From positions 1-64,000 of the forward strand of contig POWB01000005.1 in the NCBI GenBank assembly GCA_010912705.1: a DNA stretch of 64,000 bases, given 5' to 3'. The stretch is from Halochromatium sp. GTDB taxonomy: Bacteria; Pseudomonadota; Gammaproteobacteria; Chromatiales; Chromatiaceae. Shown here piece by piece: positions 38,739 through 47,463 of this stretch (positions are counted from its first letter, which is position 1; every line of letters starts with the position of its first letter). Position numbers and translations under genes: made by a program. The notes beneath the pieces were generated by a model that was not told where the DNA came from, did no database searches, and was given only the letters and a program-made list of their open reading frames with translations.

Positions 38739-39731
38739 TTAAACGGCGGACTCCCAGCGCTGCAGCCAGAGCTGGCCGTGGCCACTGCTAGCAGCCCGCT
38801 CAAGCGCCTGTGACGCCGCCAACACCAGCTCTTGGGAGCTGACAGAAACAGTTGGATCAACTAGCGCAAAATCGATCGTCATACCACCAACACTCACCGT
38901 CACGGGCTGCATTGGCTCGACGCCTTTAAGGCCTAGCTGCGCCACTGCATCGATTAAGGTCGCAGCGCGATCAAGCGCAGCCTCCGCGCCCTGCTGCGGC
39001 AGAACCATCGCAAACTGATGACCACCGAAGTGGGCACAGAAGTCGAGTGCCCCCCAGGCATGCGCTGCCAATCCCTGGCCGACGCGCTCGAGCAGGGTTT
39101 GGATCGCCAGGTGGCCTCTGGTATCGACCAAGGCGCCAAAATCGTCGACCCCTATCAACAAGAGCGACAGCGGAGCCTGCTCAAGCTCGGCACGTTTGGT
39201 CTCGCGCTCGAGCAGGCTGTCAAAGGTCGCGCGATTGGCTAGGCCGGCGATACCGTCGACATTGGCGAGCGTCCGTAAGCGATCCCGAGCCGCCTTTAGC
39301 TGCAGATGTGTCTGCACCCGCGCTCGGACCCGCATCCGCTTGATCGGCTTGGTGATGTAATCGACGGCACCGACCTCAAACCCCTTTGCCTCATCATCGA
39401 TATCGGTCTTCGCGGTGACGAAGATGACTGGGATCTCGGCGAGCCGCGGATCAAGCTTCAGCAGCCGGCAGACCTCATAGCCATCGACATCCGGCATCAT
39501 GATGTCGAGTAGAATGAGGTCGACGGGAAGACTCGAGGCGATCTCGATGGCCTCGTCACCAGACATGGCGAAGAAGACCTCGCAATCAGCGTCGAGCGCC
39601 GCAGCAAGGACCTCGATGTTCTCTGGAACATCGTCGACGATGAGCACCTGGGGTCGTGGCTCTGGCTCGCGCGCTTCTAACTCGTGCTCCTTCGACCCAA
39701 CATCAGTTGTCGCCATGTCGTCTGCGCTCAC
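38739..39731 (-). CDS. Response regulator with degenerate GGDEF domain
   Basis: A 330-residue protein with an N-terminal receiver domain (acceptor Asp in LILLDIMMPDVDG, near 75; KPIKR near 130) and a GGDEF-like output domain. The active-site loop reads FGGHQF (near 237) rather than GGDEF, and the metal-binding segment reads LIGVDDFG instead of the usual DxDxFK pattern, so diguanylate cyclase activity is unlikely. It may be a phosphorylation-dependent binding platform or a nucleotide receptor. It is upstream of, and probably co-transcribed with, the 7TMR-DISM kinase (91 bases apart). Confidence 0.87.
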   Translation of the reverse strand: MSADDMATTDVGSKEHELEAREPEPRPQVLIVDDVPENIEVLAAALDADCEVFFAMSGDEAIEIASSLPVDLILLDIMMPDVDGYEVCRLLKLDPRLAEIPVIFVTAKTDIDDEAKGFEVGAVDYITKPIKRMRVRARVQTHLQLKAARDRLRTLANVDGIAGLANRATFDSLLERETKRAELEQAPLSLLLIGVDDFGALVDTRGHLAIQTLLERVGQGLAAHAWGALDFCAHFGGHQFAMVLPQQGAEAALDRAATLIDAVAQLGLKGVEPMQPVTVSVGGMTIDFALVDPTVSVSSQELVLAASQALERAASSGHGQLWLQRWESAV

Positions 39732-39771
39732 TCAGCAAGACTTGGGAAACGGGCTGCACGGGCCTGCCGTG

Positions 39772-40239
39772 CTAGGGAAACGCCTCAAGCTCAGCAATCG
39801 CCTGCTCATAGCGCTCGCGGAGTGCATCGCGCAGCTTGGCCTCCTTGGCGCCCGAGCAACCGCCCATCTCACGTAAACGAAGCAGGAAATCCTCAGTCAT
39901 CCGTGCCTGAGCATCGCGATAGTAGCCCTCTGGAAAGAGATCATCCTGGACATCGAGCACCGTCATCCGAAAGCCACTCGCCAATACCTTATTCAGATTT
40001 TCGGTGCGCCGTCCAGAGCGATCTTGGCGACAGCGGTTGTTGTATAGATCGAGTTCGAAGGCGGCCTCGACCGCATTCACGATCAGCGCTTGCGTCTGCT
40101 CATCAAGCGCGATCGCTTGAGCCTGCGTCGGCAGCGGAGCCATGAGACTCAGGGGTTGCATCAACAGGACGCCCCAGAAGACGACCCTAGCGACCGCTTG
40201 AAGAAGCAGGTGCATGCGCGCGGTGACAAGAATAGCCAT
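39772..40239 (-). CDS. Exported hypothetical protein, 155 aa
   Basis: I do not recognise the family. A signal peptide is visible (about residues 8-42, LLLQAVARVVFWGVLLMQPLSL, ending at TQAQA). The mature protein is acidic and helical with two cysteines (NNRCRQDRSG and MGGCSG) that could form a disulfide, and a C-terminal helix. Start is the ATG at 40239, with AGGA shortly upstream; a second Met eight codons in is possible. It precedes the response regulator by 40 bases on the same strand, so it may be the first gene of the sensory transcript and act in the periplasm near the DISM kinase; that link is only positional. Confidence 0.6.
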   Translation of the reverse strand: MAILVTARMHLLLQAVARVVFWGVLLMQPLSLMAPLPTQAQAIALDEQTQALIVNAVEAAFELDLYNNRCRQDRSGRRTENLNKVLASGFRMTVLDVQDDLFPEGYYRDAQARMTEDFLLRLREMGGCSGAKEAKLRDALRERYEQAIAELEAFP

Positions 40240-40741
40240 TCAGTCCTAGCTCCGGCCATAGACCGGTCTAGCAGCCGCAGTGACACAGTCTGCAGCGCAC
40301 AGGACTCGGCCTAGGTTACCGGTCGCGTCGGTGACGGTGACCAGCGCAGCCCGATCGTTCAACTGTCCCATAGCAATGCTCCCAGGGCATCTTAAAGACT
40401 GAGTGAATGGCGACCACAGACTCGAATGTAGCATCTTGCGCCCGAATCCTTCTAAACGTAAGGCTAACGAGCCACACTGTAAACGTCGCGGCGACGCGCG
40501 GCCAGTCCGGCACCGCCCTAGCCTCCAGATCCCACCCTGCCAAGACCGGCCTAATGCGGTCGTCTGACCGCTCAGCCTAGGCGGCGGCAGCCGCTCGAGC
40601 GCACATCCTAGCGCGGGCGGAGCGGACGGACGACGCGCGTTGTCATGCGACCCCCTGAGGTTGTCTGTATTATTGGCGGCTGTTCAAGTCACCGTGAAGA
40701 GGCCTGGCTTTGCCTGGAGCTCCGACAGAAGCTGGCATCTG
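40240..40741. other. Intergenic region, divergent promoters expected
   Basis: No gene is supported here. Short open frames on the minus strand (40246-40434, 40316-40543) have no family features or ribosome-binding sites. A 10-base palindrome AGACCGGTCT lies at 40260-40269 and a hairpin GCGGTC-GTCT-GACCGC at 40556-40571. The genes on each side diverge, so promoters for lapB and for the signalling cluster should lie here, but no clear hexamers were seen. Confidence 0.5.
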
Positions 40742-41950
40742 ATGGAATGGCTATTCCTATTATTACCGATCGCCGCCGCCTCCGGTTGGCTCGTTGCCCA
40801 GCGCAGCGGCACACACAAGCGCGTCGACAACAGCTGTCATGGTGCAGACCCGGTCTTTTTCCGTGGCCTCAACTACCTGCTCAACGAGCAGCCAGATAAG
40901 GCGATCGACGTCTTTCTGAAGCTTGCCGAGGTCGATGGTGAGACGGTTGAGACCCATCTCGCGCTCGGTGCCCTATTTCAGCGCCGCGGCGAGGTCGACC
41001 GCGCCATTCGCATCCATCAACACCTGGTGGCCCGCGAGACCTTGAGCAGCGCCCAGCGCGGCTACGCGCTCTACGAGCTCGGCCGCGACTACATGCTCGC
41101 CGGCCTGTTTGATCGTGCCGAGAGCCTGTTCCAGGAGCTAGTCGAGCAAGGGCTGCAAGAGCGGCGTGCCTTACGCAGCCTGATCGAGATCTATCAGGCG
41201 GAGAAGGATTGGCGCCGCTGCCTGGAGACCGCTGATCAACTGCGGTGGCGCTCTGACCGTCCGATGCAGACCGAGATCGCGCACTATCACTGCGAGCTGG
41301 CCGACGAATGTCTGCGACATGCTCGTCGTGACGAGGCACGCACGCACCTCCTCGATGCCCAGGCGGTCGACCCCAACTGCATCCGCGCCACCATGATCCA
41401 GGCGCAGATGGAGATGGACGGTGGTGATCCGGCATCCGCACTGATGCTCTATCGGCACCTGGCACGGCGCGGCCCCGATTATCTGCCGGCCATGCTACCG
41501 CAGCTGCTACGCTGCTGTGAGCGACTCGGCCGCAAAGGCGTCACCAAAGAGCTTGGCGATCTCTTCCAAGCCCACCCTTCGCCGCCGTTGATGCTCGAGC
41601 TCTCACAGGCGATCGAGCGCGAGTATGGCCCCAAAGCGACCCTCGACTTCCTCAATGACTATCTCAGCAGGCACGCCGATCTGGTTGGCGCCAAACGGCT
41701 GCTCGAGCTGCGACTGTCACGGTTTCCCGAGCAAACGGCCGCGGGCGATGCCCAGCTGATCGAGGTACTCAGACATCTCGTCGCTGCCCAACCAAGCTAT
41801 CGCTGTGACCAATGTGGCTTTGAGGCTCGGGCCCTGCATTGGCAATGCCCGAGCTGTAAGCATTGGGGCAGCATCAAGGCGGTCGCACCACAGCCACTGG
41901 TATCGCCTGCGGGTCTGCCCCCAAGCCGCACGGCGACCGTCACCCATTAG
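40742..41950 (+). CDS. lapB: LPS assembly/heat-shock regulator LapB (YciM)
   Basis: A 402-residue TPR protein anchored to the inner membrane. The N-terminal helix ([20 protein letters not shown]) is followed by about nine TPR repeats (to about 340) and a rubredoxin-like zinc knuckle, CDQCG and CPSCK near 355-372. LapB brings FtsH to LpxC and balances lipopolysaccharide synthesis. The start at 40742 matches the family; 34 more codons are open upstream but do not fit. In many relatives lapA precedes it; it is missing here. pyrF follows after 31 bases, the usual neighbour. Confidence 0.93.
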   Translation: MEWLFLLLPIAAASGWLVAQRSGTHKRVDNSCHGADPVFFRGLNYLLNEQPDKAIDVFLKLAEVDGETVETHLALGALFQRRGEVDRAIRIHQHLVARETLSSAQRGYALYELGRDYMLAGLFDRAESLFQELVEQGLQERRALRSLIEIYQAEKDWRRCLETADQLRWRSDRPMQTEIAHYHCELADECLRHARRDEARTHLLDAQAVDPNCIRATMIQAQMEMDGGDPASALMLYRHLARRGPDYLPAMLPQLLRCCERLGRKGVTKELGDLFQAHPSPPLMLELSQAIEREYGPKATLDFLNDYLSRHADLVGAKRLLELRLSRFPEQTAAGDAQLIEVLRHLVAAQPSYRCDQCGFEARALHWQCPSCKHWGSIKAVAPQPLVSPAGLPPSRTATVTH

Positions 41951-41981
41951 TGTTCGCCAACGCAGGCCCAGAGGAACATCG

Positions 41982-42704
41982 ATGCCAGCCCTTGCACAGA
42001 CCCGCATCATCGTCGCACTTGATTACGCCGCCGCAGACAGCGCGCTTGCGCTAGCCGATCAGCTCGACCCGCAATACTGCCGGCTCAAGGTCGGCAAAGA
42101 ACTCTTCACGCGCGCCGGTCCATCGCTGGTGCAGCAGCTGAGCGAACGTGGCTTCGATGTCTTTCTCGACCTGAAGTACCATGACATTCCAAATACTGTA
42201 GCCGCCGCCTGTGAAGCGGCAGCCGAGCTTGGGGTCTGGATGCTGAATGTACACGCCTCCGGCGGGCTGGCGATGATGCAGGCCGCGCGTGAGCGTCTCG
42301 CGCAAGCACAGCAGCCTCCCCTGCTCATTGCTGTGACCCTGCTGACGAGTCTGGATGAAGAGGATCTCGCCGCCATCGGTTGCCCAGGGACAACGCTCGA
42401 GCGTGTCGAACGGCTCGCCTTGCTCACCGCCAAGGCAGGTCTCGATGGCGTTGTCTGCTCGCCGCGCGAAGCGAGCGCATTGCGCCGACAGCAGGGCCAA
42501 CAGTTCCTGCTCGTCACGCCTGGCGTGCGTCCCGCGCAGGCCGCAAGCGGCGACCAGAAGCGGATCATGACGCCAAGCCAAGCGGTCGCGGCTGGTGCTG
42601 ATCATCTGGTGATTGGGCGTCCAATCACCGCCGCACCTAATCCGCAGGCGGCACTCGCAGCCATTCAAGCCGAGCTTGCCGCCGCACCTCTTGCCCCGCA
42701 CTGA
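41982..42704 (+). CDS. pyrF: Orotidine 5'-phosphate decarboxylase
   Basis: A 240-residue TIM-barrel enzyme converting OMP to UMP in pyrimidine synthesis. Catalytic motif [12 protein letters not shown] (Asp-x-Lys-x-x-Asp) is near residues 59-70, LKVGKELF near 28 and the phosphate-binding end has TPGVR and IGRPIT. The ATG at 41982 has GAGGA seven bases upstream; a longer frame from 41805 overlaps lapB and is a shadow. It lies between lapB and galU. Confidence 0.95.
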   Translation: MPALAQTRIIVALDYAAADSALALADQLDPQYCRLKVGKELFTRAGPSLVQQLSERGFDVFLDLKYHDIPNTVAAACEAAAELGVWMLNVHASGGLAMMQAARERLAQAQQPPLLIAVTLLTSLDEEDLAAIGCPGTTLERVERLALLTAKAGLDGVVCSPREASALRRQQGQQFLLVTPGVRPAQAASGDQKRIMTPSQAVAAGADHLVIGRPITAAPNPQAALAAIQAELAAAPLAPH

Positions 42705-42759
42705 GATCATCGCCGGGGCTGTATCGCTATCCAATCAACCACACGACAGGAGAGCCAAC

Positions 42760-43632
42760 ATGGCCAAAATCAACAAGGCTGTCTTCCCGGTTGCCGGCCT
42801 CGGCACCCGCTTCCTCCCAGTCACCAAGGCCAGCCCAAAAGAGATGCTGCCGGTGGTCGACAAGCCACTGATCCAGTACGCAGCAGAGGAGGCCGAGCAG
42901 GCTGGCGCGACTCAACTCGTGTTCGTCACCGGCCGTCACAAACGCTCGATCGAAGACCATTTCGATAAGGCCCCTGAGCTCGAGGCCGAGCTTGAGGCCG
43001 CTGGCAAGGACAAGCTGTTGAACATCGTGCGCACCATCCTGCCGGAGCACGTCAGTTGCATCTATCTGCGCCAGCCTGAGGCGCTCGGCCTCGGACACGC
43101 AGTGCTCTGCGCCAAGCCCGTGGTTGGCAACGAGCCGTTCGCGATCCTCCTGGCCGACGACCTGATCGACAATGCCGGTCAAGGCGTTTGCGCGCAAATG
43201 GCCGAGCTGCACGAGCGTACCGGGGCCAGCATCCTCAGTGTCGAGGAGGTGCCAGCGAACGAAACCCAAAAGTACGGGATCGTCGAGACCGAGGAGCAGC
43301 CCGATGGCACGCTGCGGGTGACCTCGATCGTAGAGAAGCCGAAACCTGAGGACGCGCCCTCAAACCTAGCCGTGGTCGGCCGCTATCTGCTCACGCCAAC
43401 CATCTTCGACAAGCTTGAGCAGACCCAGGCCGGGGCTGGCGGTGAGATCCAGCTGACCGATGCCATCGCGGCCCTGCTCAACGAGGAGACCGTGATCGCC
43501 CACCGCTTTGAGGGCAAACGCTACGACTGCGGCAGCAAGGAAGGCTATCTCGAGGCAACCGTCGAGCTGGCGCTGCAACATCCAGAGCTTGGCGAATCCT
43601 TTCGTGCCTATCTCAAGGCGCTCGCATTGTAA
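42760..43632 (+). CDS. galU: UTP-glucose-1-phosphate uridylyltransferase
   Basis: A 290-residue nucleotidyltransferase making UDP-glucose from UTP and glucose 1-phosphate, feeding envelope polysaccharide and lipopolysaccharide synthesis. The nucleotide-binding start [20 protein letters not shown] is at about 9-28, VDKPLIQYA follows, and LADDLID and EKPKPE are the sugar-binding segments. The ATG at 42760 (MAKINKAVF) has AGGAGA nearby. It is 55 bases after pyrF and is the last gene of this run; an inverted repeat follows. Confidence 0.95.
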   Translation: MAKINKAVFPVAGLGTRFLPVTKASPKEMLPVVDKPLIQYAAEEAEQAGATQLVFVTGRHKRSIEDHFDKAPELEAELEAAGKDKLLNIVRTILPEHVSCIYLRQPEALGLGHAVLCAKPVVGNEPFAILLADDLIDNAGQGVCAQMAELHERTGASILSVEEVPANETQKYGIVETEEQPDGTLRVTSIVEKPKPEDAPSNLAVVGRYLLTPTIFDKLEQTQAGAGGEIQLTDAIAALLNEETVIAHRFEGKRYDCGSKEGYLEATVELALQHPELGESFRAYLKALAL

Positions 43633-43650
43633 GTAGCTGCCTACCATCTA

Positions 43651-43691
43651 CTTCCCGATGCTCGCCCACAGGGGGTGCTCATATCGGGAAG
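43651..43691. other. Inverted repeat after galU
   Basis: CTTCCCGAT (43651-43659) pairs with ATCGGGAAG (43683-43691) around a 23-base interval that itself can pair CCC with GGG. It lies 18 bases after the galU stop. A termination role is plausible, but there is no T-run. Confidence 0.4.
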
Positions 43692-43839
43692 ACGCTGATG
43701 GACAGTTTCTAAGCGCGACTGAGCCACCAACAGGGCGCCAAGCGAGCAAGCTTCGGCGCCTTTGACAGGCACCTAATACTGTTACTAGCGGCGCACTGAT
43801 AGATAAGCAATATCACTTTGGGTGGCATAAATTTTTTTG

Positions 43840-43868
43840 ATTGCCAAAACCCAGGCAATAAGTAGGAT
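43840..43868 (+). promoter_or_regulatory. Candidate promoter with a dyad, upstream of a small membrane peptide gene
   Basis: TTGCCA (43841-43846) and TAGGAT (43863-43868) are 16 bases apart. Within them is a perfect dyad, ATTGCC (43840-43845) and GGCAAT (43854-43859), which could be an operator. It is 69 bases upstream of the GTG at 43937, in a locally AT-rich stretch. Confidence 0.35.
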
Positions 43869-43936
43869 ACTGGCTCAGATCAGTTAACCGGTGCCACAGT
43901 CGGCACCACCTGCATTGATGAGAAGGGAAGGCGCCA

Positions 43937-44077
43937 GTGAAAAACTGCAAACTCTGTCGATTGAGCCGCCACTGCAACGACTTGCCCGGCGTCTGCATGC
44001 TGATTCCATACCTAACCGTCGTTGTGCTGACGGTCTCCATCGGCTACCTCTTCGTCACGCAAGAGATGCTGACCTAA
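43937..44077 (+). CDS. Small Cys-rich single-pass membrane peptide, 46 aa
   Basis: An open frame too short for usual gene calling. GTG start with GGAAGG about six bases upstream, TAA at 44075-44077. The first 20 residues hold four cysteines (CKLC, then HC and VC) and basic residues, followed by a hydrophobic helix (about 21-40, with PYLTVVVLTVSIGYLFV) and a short tail. The Cys pattern (C-x2-C-x5-C-x6-C) could bind a metal or an Fe-S cluster at the membrane face. It converges on the 315-residue gene, leaving five bases between the stops. I do not know the family; the ribosome-binding site, Cys spacing and clean helix are the support. Confidence 0.6.
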   Translation: MKNCKLCRLSRHCNDLPGVCMLIPYLTVVVLTVSIGYLFVTQEMLT

Positions 44078-44082
44078 GGCGG

Positions 44083-45030
44083 TTAGGGCGTCACTGGCGT
44101 TACGCAGGCTGGGGCCATCCCACCACAGGTTTCGTCATCACGGTCGCAGAAATCGAAACAGGTGATCAGACGCCCCTCGAAGGTGGCATCCACCTGCACA
44201 GCGTTGCTGGTGCGATCGACGCTAAAGCCTTCCTGCGACTCCGGGGTTTGCCCGACCAGCCTTAGACGCTGCCCTGGATAGTCGATCTTCAGCGCGACCC
44301 GCATCGGATAGTAGCCGTCCAGAAAACGACGCATATAGGGACCATTGCGCAGTCGAAACAGCCCGTCCCCAAGCGATTGCAGGGCACGACTCTGCGCTCG
44401 AATGCAGAGCTTAGCACCTGGACCGACATCCTCGAGCTGCACGCTGTGTCCCTCGACCCAAGCCCGGCCGATATGTTGGCGTTGCTCGATGGCAAGCTCA
44501 CGGATGCCATCCTCACGGAATAGGATCTGCGCCGCCGGTACGGCATCGAGATTTTCATGGCACTGAACCAGATCGACCCAGCCAAGGTCGAGGCTCGTCT
44601 CATCAAGACTGGCCTCGGTGATGGCAATCCGATTGCGGTGATAATGCGCGCCCTCGGCCGCCGCACTCGGGATGAACGCGAGCTCGCCTTCGTTCACCAA
44701 AGCCACTTGCGAGGCGAGGTCAAATTCCTCAGGCCATTCATCCAGCCATTCGTCCGACCGTCCGTCCGACCAGGATTGCGACGAATCATTGGACCTGTGA
44801 GCAGGGCGCGAATCGTCCGTTACCGCCCATGCAGGCGCAGCAAGTAGCGTCCAGATGAGGATAGCCAAGATTGCCGCATTGACCCTGAGCCAAGGGCTCG
44901 GGCTCATCGAAGGGGCGATGCGGGGCAGTTGGACAGGGCTATGCTCTAAGATCATGGCAGGCTTCGGACATTTCTTACAGCGTTTGCCCTCTTTGTACTT
45001 CTTGCAGCACTTACCGTTTTTCTTCGGCAT
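44083..45030 (-). CDS. Secreted or membrane-anchored hypothetical protein with CCKK/CKKC N-terminus
   Basis: I do not recognise the main domain. The frame starts at 45030 with a short basic Cys-rich segment (KCCKKYKEGKRCKKCPKP), preceded by GAAGG, then a hydrophobic stretch ending in PAWA (about residues 48-69) that looks like a signal peptide whose own start could be the Met at 42 (MSPSPWLR). The remaining about 240 residues are acidic at first and then mixed, with four cysteines near the end (TCFDFCDRDDETCGG). Either the Cys-rich segment is a small separate gene read through into the exported protein, or the product has an odd N-terminus. It is 21 bases downstream of the ferritin gene, same strand. 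Confidence 0.6.
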   Translation of the reverse strand: MPKKNGKCCKKYKEGKRCKKCPKPAMILEHSPVQLPRIAPSMSPSPWLRVNAAILAILIWTLLAAPAWAVTDDSRPAHRSNDSSQSWSDGRSDEWLDEWPEEFDLASQVALVNEGELAFIPSAAAEGAHYHRNRIAITEASLDETSLDLGWVDLVQCHENLDAVPAAQILFREDGIRELAIEQRQHIGRAWVEGHSVQLEDVGPGAKLCIRAQSRALQSLGDGLFRLRNGPYMRRFLDGYYPMRVALKIDYPGQRLRLVGQTPESQEGFSVDRTSNAVQVDATFEGRLITCFDFCDRDDETCGGMAPACVTPVTP

Positions 45031-45051
45031 GATCGGCGCCTTCGGACCGGC

Positions 45052-45573
45052 CTAGGCCGCCGCCGTGGGTGCCGCACTCATCTGCTTGGCTGCAGCCGCA
45101 AGCTCGTTGTCGATCATCAGTAAACCCTGCCCCTGGTCGCCAAACAGCCGCAGGCGGCCCAAGATGTCGTTGACGGTGGCCTCTTCTTCGATCTGCTCGG
45201 TGACGAACCACTGCAGAAAGATATGCGTCGCATGGTCCTTTTCCTGCGCCGCATGATCGACCAGATCGTTGATCGCACCGGTGACACTGCGCTCATGGCT
45301 CAGGGTGCGCTCGAACATATCCATGATGCCGGCAGTCTGTGCCGGTGGTGCCGAGACCGCCTCGAGCTTGATGGTTGCATCCTGATCGAGCAGATAACGA
45401 TACATCTTCAATGCATGCGCCATCTCTTCGCTATGCTTGGCCATGAACCAGGCTGCCGTCCCATTCAGATTGCTGCTCTCGGCCTGCGCGGACAGGCCTA
45501 GATAGAAGTAGGAAGAGAACAGCTCGCGGTTGATCTGCGCATTGATGCGCGAGGCCATCTCATTAGAAATCAT
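45052..45573 (-). CDS. ftnA: Non-heme ferritin
   Basis: A 173-residue four-helix ferritin that oxidises Fe(II) and stores Fe(III) in a 24-subunit shell. Ferroxidase-type ligands are visible: Glu17 in NRELFSSYFYL, the EEMAHA segment with Glu and His near 49-53, and Glu in the FVTEQIEEEA helix. The length and the MISNEMASRINAQIN start fit the FtnA type rather than bacterioferritin (no heme-binding Met). The ATG is at 45573. The gene precedes the 315-residue hypothetical on the same strand, so both may be iron-controlled; no Fur box was identified with confidence. Confidence 0.93.
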   Translation of the reverse strand: MISNEMASRINAQINRELFSSYFYLGLSAQAESSNLNGTAAWFMAKHSEEMAHALKMYRYLLDQDATIKLEAVSAPPAQTAGIMDMFERTLSHERSVTGAINDLVDHAAQEKDHATHIFLQWFVTEQIEEEATVNDILGRLRLFGDQGQGLLMIDNELAAAAKQMSAAPTAAA

Positions 45574-45705
45574 CGATCGGTCTCCGTTGCTTACTCAGCG
45601 GCCTACTCGGGGTGGTTGCTGTGGAGCGGCGCCACAATCCCCTGAAGTTGCGAGTTGAGCGCCATTTTCAAGCTTGGGCTGATCGCCGCGCTTGTGTCGG
45701 CCCCG

Positions 45706-45820
45706 GTGCTAGAATCGGTTTGCCCGCCTGACCTGCCTCCCTGCCTCCCTGCCTCCCTGCCTCCTTGCCTCCCTGCAGCCAGCAACGTCCTCGTGCTTCT
45801 CCCAGTGCTAGAATCGGTGC
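45706..45820 (+). repeat. 8-bp tandem repeat between two copies of a 14-bp direct repeat
   Basis: GTGCTAGAATCGGT occurs at about 45707-45720 and again at about 45807-45820. Between them CTGCCTCC is repeated from 45733 to 45772 (five units, one mismatch). Both 14-base copies include TAGAAT, which resembles a -10 hexamer. The arrangement is 50 bases upstream of the SDR-type gene and may reflect promoter duplication by slippage. Confidence 0.7.
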
Positions 45821-45869
45821 GCCTCCCGCCTCACTGACGGTCGCCGCGGACCCTGCTCGCATCGATTGC

Positions 45870-47291
45870 ATGAATGATCATCAGCCTAAACCTCGCGTGG
45901 CCATCGCTGGCGCCAGCGGCTTTATCGGCAGCGCGCTCTGTCCGCTGCTCGCCGAGCGTTTTGAGGTCATCGCACTGACGCGCTCGCCGGCGCGGGCGGC
46001 CACCCCCGATCCGGCTGGACTGATCCAGTGGCGCCACTGTGACCTCTTCTGCTCAAGCGCACTGGTCTCTGGGCTAGCCGATATCGACTATGCGGTCTAT
46101 CTGGTCCATTCGCTGGCGCCGTCATCACGCCTCACCCAAGCGAGCCCGCGCGATATGGATCTGGTGCTGGCCGACAACTTCGCCCAGGCTGCTGCCCGCA
46201 ATGGCGTCAAGCAGATCGTTTTCGTCAGCGGCGTGATGCCGGAGAGCTTCCGTTTCTCACCGTTGCTCTGGAGTCGTCGTGAGGTCGAGATGGTGCTCGG
46301 CTCTAGGGGGACGCCAGTGACTGCCCTGCGCGCGAGTCTGGTGATGGGGCCGGGTGGCACGGGGCCACGACTGCTGCTCGATCTCGTGCGTCGCTTGCCG
46401 GTGCTGCTGCTGCCACCAGCGGCTGGCTCCTCGACGCGTCCGATCGCCGTCTCCGACCTGGTGCGGGCCATCCTGCACTGTCTAGGCCGGCCGGAGCAGT
46501 TTCGCGGCGCCTTCGACATCGGCGGCGCTGAGTCACTCAGCTACGAGGCGATGCTGCGCGAGACGGCAGCGGTGCTGGGGCTGCGCCGGCGCTTTCTGAA
46601 GGTACCCGCACTACCCGTCGGTCTTGCGTCCTTGACGGCGCGCGCGGTGAGCGGCGCACCGGCCGCCATGGTCGGCGCCATCGTCGAGAGCTTGCCGCAG
46701 GATACGCGGATGCGCGACAACCCGGTGCAGCAGGCCATTGCGCCGCAAGCGCTCCGCTTTCGGGCCGCGCTTAAGGCCAGCATTGATCCGGTCAGCGGCC
46801 GACTGCTGCCGAGCCCGCGCCAGCGGCTCGAGGGGCAGGACCGCGAGATCATGCGCGAGCAATCGCTGGTCCGCTCGATCCAGCGCGCCATCCTACCCCC
46901 AGGCCAGGACGCAGCCTGGCTGGCCGGCAACTACTTCCGCTGGCTCGGCAGCTGCTGTTGGCCATTGGTCCGCAGCCAGGTCGCCGACAACGGCGATGTC
47001 GAGGTCTGGTCGCGCCTGCCGCGGCTGAAGATGCTGGCATTGCGACGAATGACCCAAGAGAGCACGCCAGAGCGTCAGCTCTACGAGATCAGCGGTGGTC
47101 TGCTCGCACGCCCAGGCCAAGGGCGCGCCCGGTTTGAGTTCCAGACCCTGCTCGATGGGCGCTATACCATGACCGCGATCCATGATTATGCACCAGCCCT
47201 GCCCTGGTACCTCTACATGCTCACCCAAGCGGTTGCGCATCGGCTGGTCATGCGTCGCTATCAATCTCGCCTAGCGCGCCTAGCGCGTTAG
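45870..47291 (+). CDS. NAD(P)-binding SDR/epimerase-like protein with C-terminal extension
   Basis: A 473-residue protein. Residues 1-250 form an atypical short-chain dehydrogenase/epimerase fold with AGASGFIGS (about 13-21) for NAD(P), YLVHSLAP and VSGVMPES in the catalytic region, where no Tyr-x-x-x-Lys is evident. The second half (about 290-470) contains WLAGNYFRWLG and, at the end, a hydrophobic LPWYLYMLTQAVAHRL; it resembles the DUF2867-type extension of some SDR proteins. The start at 45870 (MNDHQPK) follows a repeat region; a frame from 45765 is open but includes the repeats. Substrate unknown. Confidence 0.75.
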   Translation: MNDHQPKPRVAIAGASGFIGSALCPLLAERFEVIALTRSPARAATPDPAGLIQWRHCDLFCSSALVSGLADIDYAVYLVHSLAPSSRLTQASPRDMDLVLADNFAQAAARNGVKQIVFVSGVMPESFRFSPLLWSRREVEMVLGSRGTPVTALRASLVMGPGGTGPRLLLDLVRRLPVLLLPPAAGSSTRPIAVSDLVRAILHCLGRPEQFRGAFDIGGAESLSYEAMLRETAAVLGLRRRFLKVPALPVGLASLTARAVSGAPAAMVGAIVESLPQDTRMRDNPVQQAIAPQALRFRAALKASIDPVSGRLLPSPRQRLEGQDREIMREQSLVRSIQRAILPPGQDAAWLAGNYFRWLGSCCWPLVRSQVADNGDVEVWSRLPRLKMLALRRMTQESTPERQLYEISGGLLARPGQGRARFEFQTLLDGRYTMTAIHDYAPALPWYLYMLTQAVAHRLVMRRYQSRLARLAR

Positions 47292-47463
47292 CAACCAGGC
47301 AACCTGATACCGGTCCCGGATGCCCAGTGGCGCAGAAAGCGGCATAATAACGCCGGCTCCGGACCCAAGCATATCCTGCCTTCGATCAATCTCAATCTCG
47401 GGTCCCACACCAACAAGATCGCGCCGCATTCAGAGCGCGACGAATCCGGGAGGATGTCTCGAC

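Noticed and set aside
43835-43850. FNR box near TTGATTGCC
   Set aside because: Only one half-site matches; the local dyad is ATTGCC/GGCAAT, a different pattern.
43891-44265. Plus-strand frame of 124 codons spanning the gap after galU
   Set aside because: It overlaps both the 46-residue peptide and the 315-residue gene, and has no ribosome-binding site or recognisable pattern.
45733-45772. CRISPR-like array
   Set aside because: The units are 8 bp with no spacers; it is a simple tandem repeat. No CRISPR array or cas gene was seen in the window.
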